Source of the DNA: Rhododendron vialii
Taxonomy: Eukaryota > Streptophyta > Magnoliopsida > Ericales > Ericaceae
NCBI RefSeq assembly: GCF_030253575.1
Contig: NC_080567.1
Location: 32,314,501-32,378,500, forward strand
Reading direction: 5' to 3'
Length of the DNA stretch: 64,000 nucleotides
Part shown: positions 21,199-34,184 of the stretch, piece by piece
How the letters are laid out: every line of letters begins with the position of its first letter
How positions within the stretch are numbered: position 1 is the stretch's first letter
Made by a program: the position numbers and the translations under genes
Notes under the pieces: model-generated
What the model was told of the DNA's origin: nothing
Database searches by the model: none
The model's input: only the letters and a program-made list of their open reading frames with translations

Positions 21199-24100
21199 AT
21201 GGAGAGAAACGATGATGAGATCGGAACGGCAAACGGGAAAGCAGAAACACCAACAGAGGGAGATTCCTCCTCCACCCCGAACGACGGTTCGATTGCTGGC
21301 TTCGAATCTCTCAACCGCCTCCTCTGCGCTTCCCTCAGTCCCCAAGTTTTCCAGGTTTACCTCTCTCTCTCTCTCTCTCTGATATTGGATCAGTGCTGAG
21401 TTTGGATTTTCAGAATATGGGTACCAACTTGCATATTCAGGTGATCGTAGTTATGATTTAGTTGGAAGACTAAGAGTATGAGTTTTTAATAAATGGGAGC
21501 TAAATTAAGCTCTGTTTATGGGTTATAACAAGTATTGCCCTTGGATCATAATACCTTTGTTGTTATGTGAGGAATCTTTTGCTATTGTAGAGGGTAATTG
21601 AGGTGGGTCATTCAAGATCGAAGTTGATTTGCTTTAGAGGAAAATGATATCAAAAGAACTTCTATGGAACCGTTTAATACGATTCAGTATCCGTGGTATT
21701 CTCTTGCGTCTCGTATGGAACAACCCCTTTTTGCTTTGTAGTTACTATGTTGTTTCGTTCACTAGCATTTTCGTGAGGGAAAAAGAGAAAGGGATTTGCT
21801 TAGAACAATCCATGGTTTGGTGGAGTGTTTTTCCCCTTCCCCTACTAGTTCCATATAGCGTGAATTGCCAACTTCCGAATGAAGCTTTAGTCTTGGCGGA
21901 GACGTTGCATTGGAAGACCATATATTCAACTGGTGGCAGTTTTGAGAAGGAAGTCTTGAGTTTGTTACTCCCTCTGTCCCAAAAAGATTCTCCAGTCCGC
22001 AAAATGTGAACTCTGTAATAATATATTTTTTCACAAAAAGTTCAAACGTTTTCCGATAAAATAAAAGAACTCATTGATATTTAGCACCGAGCGGCAGAAA
22101 GATTGAATTTTTTTCGACACCTAGCAGCGAAAAGATTGGATTTTTTTCGACAAAGACACATTATTTTTAAGTTCTCGTTTTGCAGACTAGACAATCTTTT
22201 TAGGATAGAGGTAGTATAAAATTACTCAGTTTGTAATTCCAGAAATTTATACAGGAACTGTTATTTTAGGAAATGTTCGAAGAGTTAATCTATTACTTTT
22301 GGGATTGTTTCAAAAGAGTAAAGTGATGTTCCTCTTGGTTTGTGATATTCCCAGAGGCTATCCATGATGAGGAACGCTGCAAGGTTTTTAGTTTGAGTCT
22401 GGTAATGATTGGATGCATGCAGGCACCATTCTTCATAACTTCCTCTTTCACGTATTTGCTTCCCCTTGCAGTTAGTCTTTTTGTGTGAAATTTAGACTTT
22501 TTTGAAGCATTCGCAGAGTTTTTCTTTTCTTTTCAAACTGATTGTTCACTTGCAGCTTTCCTGGTTTTTCTACCAAAATTACGAGGAATGGCCTGACAGT
22601 ATAATATGTATTTTACCAGGAAGTCAAGCGATTGCTTTTGGGACTGAATTGTGGAAGAGCAGTTGAACCCATCAATGTCCCTGACCCTGCCAAAGCTCTG
22701 TCTGCAAAGCATGATTTTGATCTCCAGGTATGTAATTCTATTATCTTGTCATAATATTTGGAGATTTGAGGAGAGGTGGAAGATACATGGCAAACACCGC
22801 ATATCAGTTATTAGGTACTATGGTTTAAGAATCAATTTGAAGGATTAAACTCCCTCAGCAATACTTGACCAGCTCCCTGTTGTAGCACTGACCGTCTGGA
22901 CCGTCTGAACCACAAACTAGCAGGGCTACTTCCTACTTGGACATTCCATGGAAGTGCTAATCCAAACTAGTTGATACTGCATTCATTCAGTCCTCAATGT
23001 CACTCCTCTTTGTATTTATGTTGTGAGAAAGAATTGATTAACAAATGGACTATTTTAAAGATATATGACATGACATGTCCAGTTTTCACTTTGATAGAAG
23101 AAAAAGCTGATATGATATTGATGTCACATTGTTTGGAACCTAAACAACTGATGAACAAGTAATCAGTCAACTGTCTGATGTCTTTAGTTAGGATGGGTTT
23201 ATAAACCTGCATGTATATACTTGGCACCTGTCATTCCTTGGATGCAGACTTTTCACTGTTTGGTTCACATATTTTTTCCGGGCCTTGGTTGGCCTTATGA
23301 ACATATGGTCTTCTTGGAATTTTGTTCACTTCTTATTGGGTTCGTTCTGACTTGTCACTTCTTAAAAACCAAAATACAAAAGAAAATACTTCTTCCATTG
23401 TCGTGTAGAATTACTTATAAGTGAACGAGAACATTACTCTGCACTGTATCAGAGAATATTACTGATGACATGACGGCTCCTTTTTTAACCTTCCACGAGA
23501 ATTGAGGGAACTAGGATCACACTTGGTCTGCTACTCTGTTGGCAATTTCCATTGGATGTGATTTAGTTTTAAGTACTGTAGGGTTCAGTGTGTATTCTCT
23601 CCAGTGACCACATAAATTTATATCTCAACCGTGGTCATGAATCATGATGCTATCTTGGTTGTTCTATAGGTCATCTTTATATCTGTTGCAGGCGTTCTGC
23701 TTTCATGCTGACAAGGAAGTACTAAGGGGACCTCAAACAGTCAGGGTTGGTCTAATTCAGAACTCCATTGCTCTTCCAACCACTGCACCCTTTTTGGACC
23801 AAAAGAGAGCCATATTTGAAAAGCTGAGGCCCATAATTGATGCAGCAGGTGCCGCAGGAGTCAATATTTTATGCTTGCAAGTGAGTCATAGCACGAGCAT
23901 TACAATTGTCAGAAATTAATTTTCCCGTCAAATTTTGAGGAAGTGACTAGTTTTGTTGTCATTCAAAATACAGGAAGCATGGACGATGCCATTTGCCTTT
24001 TGTACTCGTGAGAAGAGATGGTGTGAATTCGCAGAGCCTGTCGATGGAGAATCAACACAGTTTATTCAGGATCTTGCCAGGAAATATAACATGGTTATAA

Positions 24101-25225
24101 TAAGTCCGATTCTTGAGAGGGATGTGAAACATGGAGAGACTCTTTGGAACACTGCTGTAATTATTGGAAATCGAGGCAATATAATTGGCAAGCATAGGAA
24201 GGTAGATACAATACCTTACGGCTTCATTTTCGTGCCGTTTTGTTTAATATTTGGTGTTTAAATAATAATTACCTTCAAATGTGACAGAACCATATTCCTA
24301 GAGTTGGGGACTTCAATGAGAGCACATATTATATGGAAGGAAACACTGGACATCCTGTGTTCGAGACAGCTTATGGAAAGATTGCTGTTAACATTTGTTA
24401 TGGGAGGCACCATCCCCTGAATTGGTTGGCTTTCGGCTTAAATGGTGCTGAGATTGTTTTCAATCCATCTGCTACTGTTGGTGAACTCAGCGAACCAATG
24501 TGGCCCATTGAGGTTTCCCTTTTCTCATTCTCTATTAACGGTCATTTGCTCCTATTTCATCAATGCATGCTTGAGTCTCTTGTTCTTGCTTAATAGAAAG
24601 TGCTTGCATTCAGATTTTCTTTTGTCCTAACTGTTAAGGTGTAAGACAGTTTAGAACGTGAAACAGTTGAGGACTTGGTGTCCGATTTCGTAGGGAAATT
24701 CTAGTTGGAAAATGCTCCATTTTTTGCTGGTTCTTTGGTTATTCTCCTTGTTGTTACTTGCTTTAGTTGTAATACCATGTAATTGTGGTTTGCAGCCATT
24801 CAATCTATAGTATTCTTGATATTTTGAAATAGATATTCTGAACTGATTTGTGGTGGTTTATTTTACAGGCTCGTAATGCTGCAATAGCAAATAGTTACTT
24901 TGTTGCGTCAATCAATCGCGTTGGAACCGAGATCTTCCCAAACCCATTCACTTCAGGTGATGGGAAACCTCAGCATGCAGATTTTGGGCATTTCTATGGA
25001 TCCAGTCATTTTTCAGCACCAGATTCTTCCTGCACACCATCTCTGTCGCGCTACAGGGATGGCTTGATTATATCAGACATGGATCTCAACCTCTGTAGGC
25101 AGCTGAAAGATAAGTGGGGGTTCCGAATGACTGCCCGATATGAGTTGTATGCTGATATGCTTTCGCGTTATGTTCAGCCAGACTTTGAGCCCCAAGTCAT
25201 TGCTGATCCCTTGTTACATAAGTAA
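21199..25225 (+). CDS. PYD3: Beta-ureidopropionase (N-carbamoyl-beta-alanine amidohydrolase)
   Basis: Six exons, all GT-AG and phase 0: 21199..21354, 22620..22727, 23692..23880, 23974..24201, 24288..24512 and 24869..25225, giving 420 residues. The protein belongs to the nitrilase superfamily and has its triad: Glu152 in LQEAWTMPF, Lys227 in GKHRKNH and Cys264 in NICYGRHHP. It catalyses the last step of reductive pyrimidine breakdown, N-carbamoyl-beta-alanine to beta-alanine, CO2 and ammonia, probably in the cytosol. The sequence is close to Arabidopsis PYD3 from the second exon on. I chose the ATG at 21199 because MER/acidic residues start the homologous N terminus. An in-frame ATG at 21145 would add 18 basic residues. 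Intron 1 contains a Stowaway MITE, and its donor is followed by a CT tract. Confidence 0.95.
21361..21380 (+). repeat. (CT)n microsatellite at the PYD3 intron 1 donor
   Basis: The CT run begins six bases after the GT donor at 21355. Confidence 0.9.
21968..22214. mobile_element. Stowaway-like MITE in PYD3 intron 1
   Basis: TA flanks both sides. The left end is ctccctctgtcccaaaaaga and the right end is its imperfect inverse (tctttttaggatagaggtag). Size 247 bp, typical of Tc1/mariner-related Stowaway elements. Confidence 0.8.
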
Positions 25226-26885
25226 CTTATTCTTAAGTTTCAAGTGTACGTATTTTGAACCTGAAACCATTGATGAAAATCTGGAACTGCTGGTCTCTTA
25301 AATAATGTGTAAAAATAAATGGCTGTTGTTTGTGGTTCTACTTCTACAGAAACTGCATCACTTACAATTTGTGTTTCAATTTCTTGGCTTTGACTTATGG
25401 AGAAATAGCTAGAATGAAGAGATTATTCACCGTGTGGTAGAGCACTGAGCTTGGCTGAATCAAGATGGTTGTTGACCCAAATTAGTAACACACAATAAAG
25501 GGAAAAAACACACACGATAAAGGACATAACGAGATGTGGTGATTTCTCTTAACCTGTTAGATTTTATTCATCCAAAATCAAGATATCTTATAATCGAAAG
25601 CTAAAATGAGCCTTCAAAAAAATCTGAAATGATGAATAAAATGGATTGGTCCATTCAGAGACACTTGCTCCACTTCTATTCATTGTGAAGATCTCCATTT
25701 CCAAATGAGTTGAGCACAGCCTTCCTGCTACTTTGTTTGCATGTTCAACTCGAGACCTCTCATCAGTCATCTCAGTATATTATGTTTGGGATTGACTTGC
25801 ACTAGTTTGGATGGAAAGCTTGTCAATCTCACAGAATTTGTTGAAGTTATACCCAGCAGTGCATGCTTGTATGTGGAGTATATTTTTTGATTTTTTCTTG
25901 TCAAGTAAATCACTTGCCTTATCGTTTCCATCTATTTTAAGCTCTGCTTGCATATTTGCTTGCAACCAAACCATAATAATGCTAGTAAGAATCTGTGTGT
26001 CTACCTTCATTTCGTACAATCTATCCACTATTGCCATCTGTATGTAATATTTGGAGCGTCTTACGACATTGAGAATGGTGTTTTTATTCTAGAAACTGCA
26101 ATTTATTCCCCAGTTTCCGTATAGCGGAAAGGTGACATTTAGAAACTAGGTTTTCTTACCTACGTACAACAGAATTTAGTGCAAGCAGTGTCCGTTCCCC
26201 ACATTCAGGTTTGTGTTGTACTGATTTTCTTCTCATTCCTCACGCAGTGACTCATGCATGTTGGTGTGCAACAATTACTAGACTTAATCGCATGTATCTT
26301 CTTGTATACCTCTGCTAATTCTACTTCTTTTTTAAATAGAGCATACAAAATGGTCCATTGTGGACCCTTCTTCCTCTTATCATTCATAATTCATTTCAAA
26401 TTTAAAGGAAATGGTTGCCTCTGAAAGCATGTGCATTGTGATGCCCTATATATAGCTTAACTTTTTATTCCTGATCAGTCCATAGAATTAAAGCTTTGAA
26501 TGATCCATTGATCTTGAATGGTTAGGACATCCTGAGATTACGTGTTTTGGATATTTGTTAGCTGATATGGCTTAATTCTTTGCTGAAACTTATGTTTATG
26601 GATAGGGAGAACTCTTTGTATGGAGAGGGGGATGAAGCTAAAGAACTTTGACCACACACTAGAAACCAGATAACCATAGGTACAGGTTTCTAGTTTCCAG
26701 ATTCTACCATGATTAACACGTCACAAACTTCTGAAAGACGACTACGGGAGCCTTGTGTCACGCTGTCTTTGACATTATTCTCATCATAACTGCTATATCT
26801 ATCTAAAGACTGAAAGCCATTATATGACACTATTGACCACAAACTCTTTTAGACACGAGACCGTAAGGCTTGAAGCACTGGTACA
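25226..26885. other. Intergenic region between convergent PYD3 and NIC1
   Basis: 3' flanks of the two genes. Open frames here are short and unrecognised. No mobile element was identified. Confidence 0.6.
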
Positions 26886-27737
26886 TCATGGCTTTTCTGG
26901 TGCACCGAAGGACACTTCTCTAGCTATTTTTGCTCCTCTTCCTTTAGCCATGTATAGACCTACATGGTGCATCAGCTCCTGCAAGAAGCATAGCAATACA
27001 ATTTAGAGCACTTCTAGTTAGCTTATTGAATGAAGCGTATTAATCAGGCGGTTATACATACGTGCATGTGCATGTGCATGTGCAGGTATTATGTATATGT
27101 TATGATCCTTCAATTGCGCAGATAAGTGCGTATGGTAGGAACCAGTTCTATTAGCAACTGCTTGTATCTCGAGGTCTGTGTGCTTTAATTACCTGAGGGT
27201 GAGCTATGTCGTCTTTGGTGTTTCTAGCAACAGAAACTGGGAAATCAAACGTGGCGCAGCCACGAGAATACACGACTACATCCTCCAAAGGGCTGAGAAA
27301 ACCTCGGTTTCTGGCCGATAATGTTGAGCAAACAAAGTCCAGGACGCAGATATCTGTGCATATTCCTACCACCAATAACTGTGCAACAATTTCTCAGTTA
27401 TTCTTGCTGTGTAATAAATATTCTTACGTGTCCGAACTGCGATAAAATAGGAGAGACTTGAAGTGATGGCAAGTGTTCATCAAGGCTGGTGAATCTATAT
27501 CACTCTACCAATGGAAAGTACTTACTGTTTTTATCTGGTTAGTTTTCACCCAATCTACAAACACATTGGACCCATCCTCCTCCATCGAACCTAGATATCC
27601 ATCGTAGCAATCTTTCCGCCTGATTGTTACATTTGGTTCTCTCTCCAACCACTGCAGAGCTGCATACATAGAGAAGACATGATTAATTGCTGTCTCAATG
27701 TTTTCTAGACAAGAATTGGATCATAGAATGAAGGCAG

Positions 27738-27799
<62 letters not shown>

Positions 27800-28219
27800 C
27801 AGGAACCAAATTGGATTCATCTGTGCCAGTGATACAGTGAGGGGGATAGGGGTGTTCCAGTTTATCTGGATGGTGGGAGTCCAGAAATGCCATGATAGGC
27901 CATTCATTGTCACAGAAAACAGTGGCCAGCCTTGATGATTCAATGATCATCTCCGATATCTGTCTGTTGGGCTCTCGGGGTGCCTAAATAAAAAAAAGAA
28001 AACCCCAAAGAAGAACACAAACTCAGAAAGAAGAAAAAAAAACTAACCATGACCATTTAATTGGGAATTAGGAAAAACCAGATTTCCAGCTCCAACGGTG
28101 CAGAAGCCATTGATGATGTCGACGAGAACTAAGCCGGTCTTAACATCTTCGGAAAAGACTACTGATTCTTCCTCAAATGGGATTTCATTCTTCAGAAGAT
28201 CAACTTTCTGCAACACCAT
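26886..28219 (-). CDS. NIC1: Nicotinamidase, isochorismatase-like hydrolase
   Basis: Five exons on the minus strand: 28079..28219, 27800..27983, 27526..27659, 27193..27378 and 26886..26978, with GT-AG borders and matching phases, giving 245 residues. Nicotinamidase converts nicotinamide to nicotinate, the entry step of plant NAD salvage. Catalytic residues are visible: Asp34 in VDIINGF, Lys124 in RRKD and the nucleophile Cys164 in GICTDICV. The metal site is at DSHH (Asp82, His84). Length and sequence agree with Arabidopsis NIC1. The start is the ATG at 28217-28219. The last exon, ELMHHVGLYMAKGRG to KP-stop, is short and easily missed. Intron 2 begins with a long CT tract. It is convergent with PYD3 and divergent from the plastid FBPase gene. 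Confidence 0.95.
27745..27798. repeat. (GA/CT)n microsatellite abutting the NIC1 intron 2 donor
   Basis: About 54 bases. On the gene strand it is CT and starts inside the donor GTTCTCTC itself. Confidence 0.95.
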
Positions 28220-29628
28220 CTTTCAAAGAGACCACAAAACAACTGAAACCAGCAATTAATTAACTGACGAAGATGGAGCTGGATTTCACAAGGGTGCCTC
28301 AAGGCATACGGGGTAACATCCCTCTTTAATGTCACTCAGTTCTTTCTAACCAAAATTCTATCACGGAGACAAGACATAGATACTTATCCAGCCTGTCCAG
28401 TGTTGTTTATCTGTTTCGAAATTTCTGTTTAGACAAGTCAAAACTTTGTGATGAGGAAATTTCCTCCGTCAATATCAGAGATCCGGTAGCTCTGTTATCG
28501 TTTTTCAAACTCTAATAGTGAATAGTCATGTACTCATCTTGTCCCGTCGTTTTCTCCAACAAGATAAATACATGACTGACCAATTGCCATATTGGTCAAA
28601 ATTTCCTGAGATGAAGGTATTAGACTTACATAACAAGATAAAGGTCTTACCAGAATGATGAAATTCCTAGTACCCAAAAAAAAAAAATATATATATATAT
28701 ATATATTGTATAAAACAAATGATGAAATTCCAAATTACAAAACAAATGGCCTTATTTGATTGAGCCCGATTGTGGATTTTTTATGTCATCCATATCATTT
28801 CACACATGAATTTAAGCTATTTGTGGGATTCAAATCTAAAACATACTCCACTAACACTCAGCTCACAAGTGACTGGTTTTTTCTTGATCTTATCTGGTAG
28901 GCCAAGGGATGGATACAAGCCAAGAGAGGCACTAGCCATACCTGATCACAATTTGGACTTTATTATAGTGGTCATGACTTTTTTGAGTTTTTTTCCTCTA
29001 GCAATTTTGACGTTTTGTGGCTTTTGTCTAAAGGGAAATCTCTTCACGGAACATACTTTAGACTGGTTGGCCCCAAGGAAAAGAAAAGAAAAGATTAAAG
29101 GTTTAAAGCCTTATCTGCTTATGTACCAAAAAAAAAAAAGAAGCCTTATCTACTTTTACTCAGGTTTCAATTACGTCCTCAACAATATTTTTATTTCAAT
29201 TTCGTCCTTGATTTATCGATTCGGTTCCAATGTTGACCTTACCACTAACTCCTTGACGGTTTTTGTCTACGTCGCAAATGGCCATGACGTGGATCACACG
29301 TGGAAAGCAACTGACAGCTGACTTCGAACTTGGATGGACACCTCATTGCTCCCTCACCCTCCCCATCACGTGACTGATCCACCTCATTTATAGGGATAAA
29401 CTGAACATCTGGAAATCCCAACAGCACTATCCGTTAAAACCTTCCTCATCCTCGATTCAACTTACAAACAATCCAAGGTTCCAAGAAAACCACAATCCTC
29501 CCCAAATTCACATTTTCCTTTCTAATTTCCCGGGAAAATACAATCCTCATCCCTCTCAGATGACACCAATTTCCACAACCGAAAACCCAACACACCCCCA
29601 TCATCTCATCAGCTGAGGAAAACCCATA
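28220..29628. promoter_or_regulatory. Divergent intergenic region between NIC1 and plastid FBPase II
   Basis: The region between two head-to-head genes must hold both promoters. It contains an (AT)n tract at 28688-28706 next to poly-A. No core elements could be assigned. An open frame at 28770-29321 has no recognisable family and low-complexity stretches. Confidence 0.5.
28688..28706. repeat. (AT)n microsatellite
   Basis: Alternating AT following a run of A. Confidence 0.9.
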
Positions 29629-32066
29629 ATGCAATCAACAGTCACACTCTCAATTCCGACTAACTCCAATCTTTCCCGCCTTTTTCAGAGAAACCCACAT
29701 ATTTTCCCGCCCAAAAAAAGGGTTTTCGTTGAAGGTTACAGCATTTGCGGGCCAAGCATGGCTTCCTCTATTGGAGGGTTTAGGGTTGGTTCACAAATGG
29801 GCGGTGGTGGTGAAAGCGGGTTTTGTACATTGATGGAGTATGTGGGAAAAGGAAGGGCAGATGTGGGTGATGACTTGGTGGTTCTGTTTGCTCATTTACA
29901 GTATGCTGCCAAGAGAATTGCATCCCTTGTGGCTTCTCCTTTCAATTCTAGTCTAGGGAAGCAGGCCGGTATTGGTGGTGGTGGTGGTGGTGGTGGTAGC
30001 GGTGGTGGGTCTGATAGAGATGCCCCTAAGCCGCTTGATATCGTCTCAGTGTGTTTACTATTACCAACTTTGTGAATTTTGATTGACTTTCCGTACGTAC
30101 ATGTATGATGTATCCATAGTTAGTGTGTGTATGTATTGTCTGTGAGGTTTGTTTACTATTACACACTGTGAATTTTGATTGATTTTCCATACATAGGCCT
30201 TTATTGGTAATGTTTAGATAGAGTAGTCTGTGAGGTTTGTTTAATATCACCCACTTTGTGAATTTTGATTGACCTTCCATCCATGCGGGTATCCATCGTT
30301 AATATGGGTAGATACTAGTATGTTGAACACTCTACTGGTAGGATTATTCACATCCTATACTTGTGAGTTTGAAGATTCTGCAAGTGGAAGTAATATGGGT
30401 TTTGTTGTCTTATAGGATATATGTAGGATAAGATTAGAAGACATGGCATAAATTGTAGGGTGGACCGGGTTACTCAATTGGAGGAAATTTGCGTTTTATA
30501 TTTCCTTCCGATTTGAGCTAAATTTGTATCTTCTTTTGAAAGCGAACTTATGATGTTCTTTGATAGTTCGATTATGAACACATACTTATCTGATTTCTGC
30601 ATTGCTGATACTGTATTGCAATACTTCTAGGTACTCTCCCTTTGAACTGCTAGATTGAACTGAGAATTACTATGATTCGCATTAATTTTTTTGTGCAGAA
30701 TGAGATCATTCTGTCCTCTTTGCGGAATTCCGGTAAAGTTGCTGTAATGGCTTCAGAAGAAGATGACGAGCCAATCTGGTTAACTGATAGTGGCCCATTT
30801 GTGGTGGTCACAGATCCTCTAGATGGGTCGCGGAATATAGACGCTTCCATTCCCACCGGAACTATTTTTGGAATTTACAAACGACTTGTAGAAATAGATC
30901 ATCTGCCTGTGGAGGAGAAAGCAGTGCTTAATTCACTCCAGAGTGGCACCAGGCTTATAGCTGCTGGCTATGTTCTCTATTCATCCGCCACTATCCTCTG
31001 CACCAGCTTTGGTTCAGGAACACATGCATTCACTCTGGACCATTCAACGGGAGACTTCATTCTCACACATCCAAGCATTAAAGTTCCTCCTCGAGGTAAT
31101 ATACACAAGTTTCAATGTGTTAATAAAATGACACTTCTAAAGATCCTTGGAACTGGAATGATAGTAATGAACTTATGATGGAAGTGACCTTTCTATGTGC
31201 AAACTTTTTATGGACCGGTACAGTTAAGTGTACGATGTAAAATATTAGATAAATGATTAAATGTATGACAGTAAATTTACTTAAATCTTGGTCTGGAATT
31301 AAAGAAAGATGTAGATGAGGTAACTTGAGAAAAGAATAATGGTTCAGATGGAACCTTCGCTTCTACTGTAGATTTATATGATTGGAAGATTTTTCTTTGC
31401 TTGTCTCTACTGCTGAACTTAATTTGTGGGTTTTACTTCCCTGGAAACTCATATGCAGATGTCTCCAGTTCCCTTGTGGACTAGAAAGATTCTATATTTA
31501 TTCACATCGATGCTTGGAACTAAAAGTTTTTCTGAGATCATAGTGATTCAATGGTATCCCTGTTAGTATTTCATTGCTGATGGCAGTCCAAGAAAACGAA
31601 TACTTGTGAAGTCTCTTTTAAATCATTTTGATCTTTTTTTTATGTTAGATGCATTGATTTGTCAGGACAAATCTATTCTGTAAATGATGCACGCTATTTT
31701 GACTGGCCTGATGGTTTAAAGCGATATATTGACACCATGAGACAAGGCAAAGGTAGGTACCCTAAGAAGTACTCAGCACGTTATATATGTTCTCTTGTTG
31801 CTGATTTCCATCGGACTCTCATGTATGGTGGAGTGGCAATGAATCCGAGGGACCATCTTCGTCTTGTCTATGAAGCAAACCCTCTTAGTTTTCTTGTAGA
31901 ACAAGCTGGGGGTAGGGGTTCTGATGGTAAAAGTAGAATCTTATCACTTCAGCCAGTCAAGCTGCATCAACGACTTCCATTGTTTTTGGGGAGTTTGGAG
32001 GATATGGAAGAGTTAGAGAGTTATGGGGATGTTCAACAGAAAGTAAATCCTGGGTATGAAGTCTAA
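29629..32066 (+). CDS. Chloroplast fructose-1,6-bisphosphatase II (redox-insensitive type)
   Basis: Three exons: 29629..30048, 30699..31095 and 31666..32066, GT-AG, giving 405 residues. The first about 50 residues are rich in Ser, Asn, Pro and basic residues, as in a plastid transit peptide. They are followed by FCTLMEYVG and a Gly-rich linker. The catalytic signature reads DPLDGSRNID, with Arg where most FBPases have Ser. The C-terminal block KYSARYICSLVADFHRTLMYGG matches the sugar-phosphate site. The cysteine-bearing regulatory loop of the classic thioredoxin-controlled plastid FBPase is absent, which identifies isoform II. The reaction is fructose-1,6-bisphosphate to fructose-6-phosphate plus phosphate, in the plastid stroma. 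The start is the ATG at 29629; a second Met in PSMASS (about residue 44) could mark the mature end. Neighbour HEN4 matches Arabidopsis gene order. Confidence 0.93.
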
Positions 32067-32121
32067 TGTTTTGTGACAGTCAGAGGTTACGATATTGCGA
32101 CTTCACAAGTATGCGGTGAAT

Positions 32122-32345
32122 GAGATGCAGATGGTTTGTGATGTAATTGCTCTCTTCTTTTTCTAAACTTTGTCAGAACCAAACGGAGTAGGACATTTTT
32201 GGGCATGAATGGCAGATGGTTTGTGATGTAATTGCTCTCTTCTTTTTCTACCTTGTTCAGAAGCTAGTTGTTCTGATGGAATTCAGTAACATCGCATTTG
32301 CAGATTGTGATGAAAACCTTGTTCAGAAGCTAGTGGTTCTGATCT
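32122..32345 (+). repeat. Short duplications in the 3' flank of plastid FBPase II
   Basis: A segment of about 40 bases, gcagatggtttgtgatgtaa plus what follows, occurs near 32127 and again near 32212. A second segment, ccttgttcagaagctag, occurs near 32252 and 32318. Probably replication slippage in the 3' untranslated region. Confidence 0.75.
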
Positions 32346-33823
32346 GATCGAATGCCGTCAGTTGCACCATGTCACGGGCATGGCAATTTTTCCAGGTGTG
32401 ATGCTTATTCGAAATCGAAACTAATAGTTGTCCTTCGCCAGTCATGTAAAGAGAGTAGTAAAGAGGATAGCAAAGGAAAGCGAAGAGTTAAACTCATTTT
32501 GAGCGTCCACGCTTAACTCAGCAAAATTCCTTCAGCAAAGTACCTAAAAAGCCAACTTTTCTAGGGTGCAGGAGTTATTTGGGTCATTACGCAGATGCAC
32601 TCCATTTTATTGTCGTCATTGGAGCTTGTCGATTTCTTAGGAAACAATTGCTATACTAGTGATTATACGAAAACTCAGTAAAAATTAAGAGAAAACAACA
32701 AAAAGGACGATGCTAAAAGGACTCTTAAAAAGTTAGCACATTGGAGGCCTAAGTGTGGAACGATACTATGGGATAAAAACGTCGGGTAGCTAACACCCAT
32801 TTCAAAACACAAAGTCAATTTCTTTCTCTGGATTTTGAAGGTGTGATTGTGGATTCAAGATTTGTTTTGTTTCCTGAACCATTATCTAGTCCCATGTCTA
32901 TTACGTTGCTTCAGTATGACTTAAAGTTGTTCCATTTCCACCAATTTAAACCCAATCGATCTTGCAATTTGGTCTGATCATTTTCGGGAATCCTTGAGTC
33001 TCTATTTACACAATTGTTAGAATTAGTTCAGTCTCGATTTAGACACTTTAGAGCCGAGCTAAACAGAAACTTCAAAAAATGTACATTGTACTTCAGCTTT
33101 ATGACAATTTAAGACTTTTATTTATCTTTCGGTTCTATTTTTATAGACTAAAAGCAATGATTGTAGAAAAGCGAAGGACTTTAAACGAAGGTTGAGTTGT
33201 TCCTAAGTTATAGTTTTCCTTTTTTTTTTTTTAAGTTTTTTCGTCTTAATTTTTTGGCTAATCATTATTCTTGATGAAAGAAATAAAAAAAGTGTAAAAA
33301 CGTAAACCAAAGTTGAATGAATTTGGTAGGATAACATTGAAGACGGAAAAACATGTTTGTTTCAAATTTTGAACTTACTTTTGCTTTTAGTCATAGGTTT
33401 TTACTTTTTAAACTTCTCTTATCGAGACGAACGTACAATCTTAAAAGTTTTTAAAAAGAGAAGAAAAATACTAGAACAATAATTTAAGAACTACCGGGCC
33501 TAAAGTGAGACTTGATTGATTTCAATATATAATGAACAATTTTTTTTGAAAACAAATATATAATGAACATTAAAGTAATAGTTTCAGGGTTCTGAATATC
33601 GTACCGGTTAAAATATCGATTTTCTATTAGTATTGTACTTGTCGAAACTAGTGAGATAATAAGTATTGTTTCGAATTTCTTGCTATTAGTGTTATTTTTC
33701 ACATCAAAGAATTTAGTATAACTTATTATACATTTAGTAAAAAGGAAAAATAAATTTTACATGATGTCTGATATTAGCCGATGACGTTTGGTATCGGCTT
33801 AAGCCAGAAAGAATTCAGAAATG

Positions 33824-34184
33824 TTACACACACAGCAAAAGTGCACAGATTTTGTGCACAAATTTTTTGTGGGGTCCACTACGGGTCCCACACAAATAAT
33901 CCAAGCCGTTCATTAAATGTAAAACATTTTTTCAAGGACCTCCGCAAAAAATCAGCTTAATCCAACACATATAAGTGCTCGATTCAATCATCTAACTTTT
34001 CATTATCCTGAAATTCGAATGAAAAGTTAAATGATTGAATCGAGCACCTATGAGTATCGGATTGACCTGATTTTTCATGAGGGACCTCGAAAAAATGTTT
34101 TACATTTCATGAACGGTTAGGATTATTTGTGTGGGATCCATAATGGACTCCACAAAAAATATGTGCACTTTTACTGTGTATAGC
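33824..34184. mobile_element. Foldback MITE (~360 bp)
   Basis: Ends such as acacagcaaaagtgcaca are inverted at the right as tgtgcacttttactgtgt. Inside, gtggggtccac, aaatgtaaaacatttttt and gattcaatcat also recur inverted, so the whole element folds into one hairpin centred near 34005. Exact ends and target duplication are unclear. Confidence 0.75.

Noticed and set aside
22971..23424. Open frames inside PYD3 intron 2
   Set aside because: They sit between two well-defined exons of PYD3 and match no family.
28770..29321. 183-codon plus-strand frame upstream of plastid FBPase II
   Set aside because: Composition is low-complexity and AT-rich, no domain is recognisable, and it lies in the divergent promoter region.
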